A program made the translations under genes and the position numbers. From the NCBI GenBank assembly GCA_021772365.1, contig JAJFMC010000392.1, positions 1 to 5,278 of the forward strand: a stretch of 5,278 nt of DNA. The letters are read 5' to 3'. Positions 4,885 to 5,278 of the stretch are shown here, piece after piece (within the stretch, counting starts at the first letter, position 1; every line of letters begins with the position of its first letter). This stretch comes from Chlamydiota bacterium. GTDB lineage: Bacteria > Chlamydiota > Chlamydiia > Chlamydiales > Criblamydiaceae. The notes below the pieces were generated by a model. That model had not been told where the DNA came from. It saw nothing but the letters and a program-made list of their open reading frames with translations, and ran no database searches.

Positions 4885-5278
4885 ATGGTTTATAAAATAG
4901 GGATATTTGATTCAGGCATCGGAGGCCTCACAGTCATGCAGGCAATACGCGAGGCTTGTCCTGGTCACGAAATTCTCTATTTCGGCGATACAGCAAAAGT
5001 TCCCTATGGTGAGAAAAGCTCCGAAACTGTTAATAAATATGCGATTGACAACGCTGAGTTTCTTATCGGTCAAGGCGTTAACCTGCTGGTCATAGCCTGT
5101 AATACAGCGACTGCCTATGCCTTTGAAACCTTGAAGAATATGTTCCGAATCCCGATTGTCGGCGTTGTGGAACCAGGAGCAAAACGCGCTGTTGAAGTTA
5201 CCAAAAATGGACATATCGCGATCATCGGCACCAAAGGAACAATCGGTTCTAAGGTGTATGAACGAGAAATTCTTAGGT
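4885..5278 (+). CDS. murI: MurI, glutamate racemase (3' end beyond window)
   Basis: Cytoplasmic, cofactor-independent racemase converting L-glutamate to D-glutamate, the second residue of the peptidoglycan stem. The ATG at 4885 opens a frame that stays open to the window edge (131 codons of an expected 260-280). The family signatures are in order: IGIFDSGIGGLTV (5-17) with the catalytic-site Asp9-Ser10, YFGDTAKVPYGEKS (32-45), and ACNTAT (71-76) with Cys72, the first of the two catalytic cysteines. IPIVGVVEPG follows, then AIIGTKGTI. The second catalytic cysteine would lie past the right edge. An in-frame stop (TAA, 4876-4878) precedes the ATG, so this start is the only one available. The ribosome site is weak, and the gene begins 6 nt after the LysM stop, so translational coupling is likely. 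The visible part is intact. Confidence 0.96.
   Translation, partial: MVYKIGIFDSGIGGLTVMQAIREACPGHEILYFGDTAKVPYGEKSSETVNKYAIDNAEFLIGQGVNLLVIACNTATAYAFETLKNMFRIPIVGVVEPGAKRAVEVTKNGHIAIIGTKGTIGSKVYEREILR

Noticed and set aside
4907..5095. 62-codon + strand frame inside murI
   Set aside because: The overlapping frame from 4885 has all the glutamate racemase motifs; this one is an out-of-frame shadow.

Overview
The window is a compact, single-strand cell-envelope locus. It holds a complete tolR-tolA-tolB-pal series, the 3' part of tolQ, a coiled-coil/LysM exported protein, and the first 131 codons of a glutamate racemase gene (murI). All seven genes are on the + strand, and I found no RNA gene, insertion sequence or CRISPR array.

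Organism: the gene content says Gram-negative bacterium with an outer membrane. Three things point to Chlamydiota. The order exbB/exbD-like pair, short TolA-like protein, tolB, pal, coiled-coil LysM protein is the one I know from chlamydial genomes. The LysM protein sits where proteobacteria have cpoB. The base composition is moderately AT-leaning. Chlamydiaceae lack a murI gene, so its presence here fits an environmental (Parachlamydia/Waddlia/Simkania-like) lineage better than Chlamydia itself. This assignment is an inference of moderate strength and would need a homology search.

Layout: nt 1-677 is tolQ/exbB, cut at the left edge inside its first membrane helix. tolR/exbD (684-1118), a TolA-like linker protein (1130-1918) and tolB (best start 1929, ending 3314) follow with gaps of 6, 11 and 10 nt, consistent with one transcript. 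A 171-nt spacer (3315-3485) contains a perfect 7-bp inverted repeat and a plausible sigma70/sigma66-type promoter. The second block then begins: pal (3486-4208), the LysM gene (4228-4878) and murI (4885 to beyond the window), with gaps of 19 and 6 nt.

How the genes work together: TolQ and TolR form the proton-driven motor in the inner membrane. The TolA-like protein is anchored there and spans the periplasm. TolB is the periplasmic beta-propeller that shuttles between TolA and Pal, and Pal is the outer-membrane lipoprotein that grips peptidoglycan. The LysM protein is a second peptidoglycan-binding partner, and MurI makes the D-glutamate needed for peptidoglycan stems. The second block therefore couples peptidoglycan binding with peptidoglycan precursor supply.

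The core is a known, conserved system, and I do not see a wholly new one. The points worth a second look are the cysteine-rich linker of Pal, the coiled-coil/LysM protein in the cpoB position, the TolA-like protein with a Pro/Lys linker and no SHLS serine, the murI linkage, and the control region between tolB and pal.
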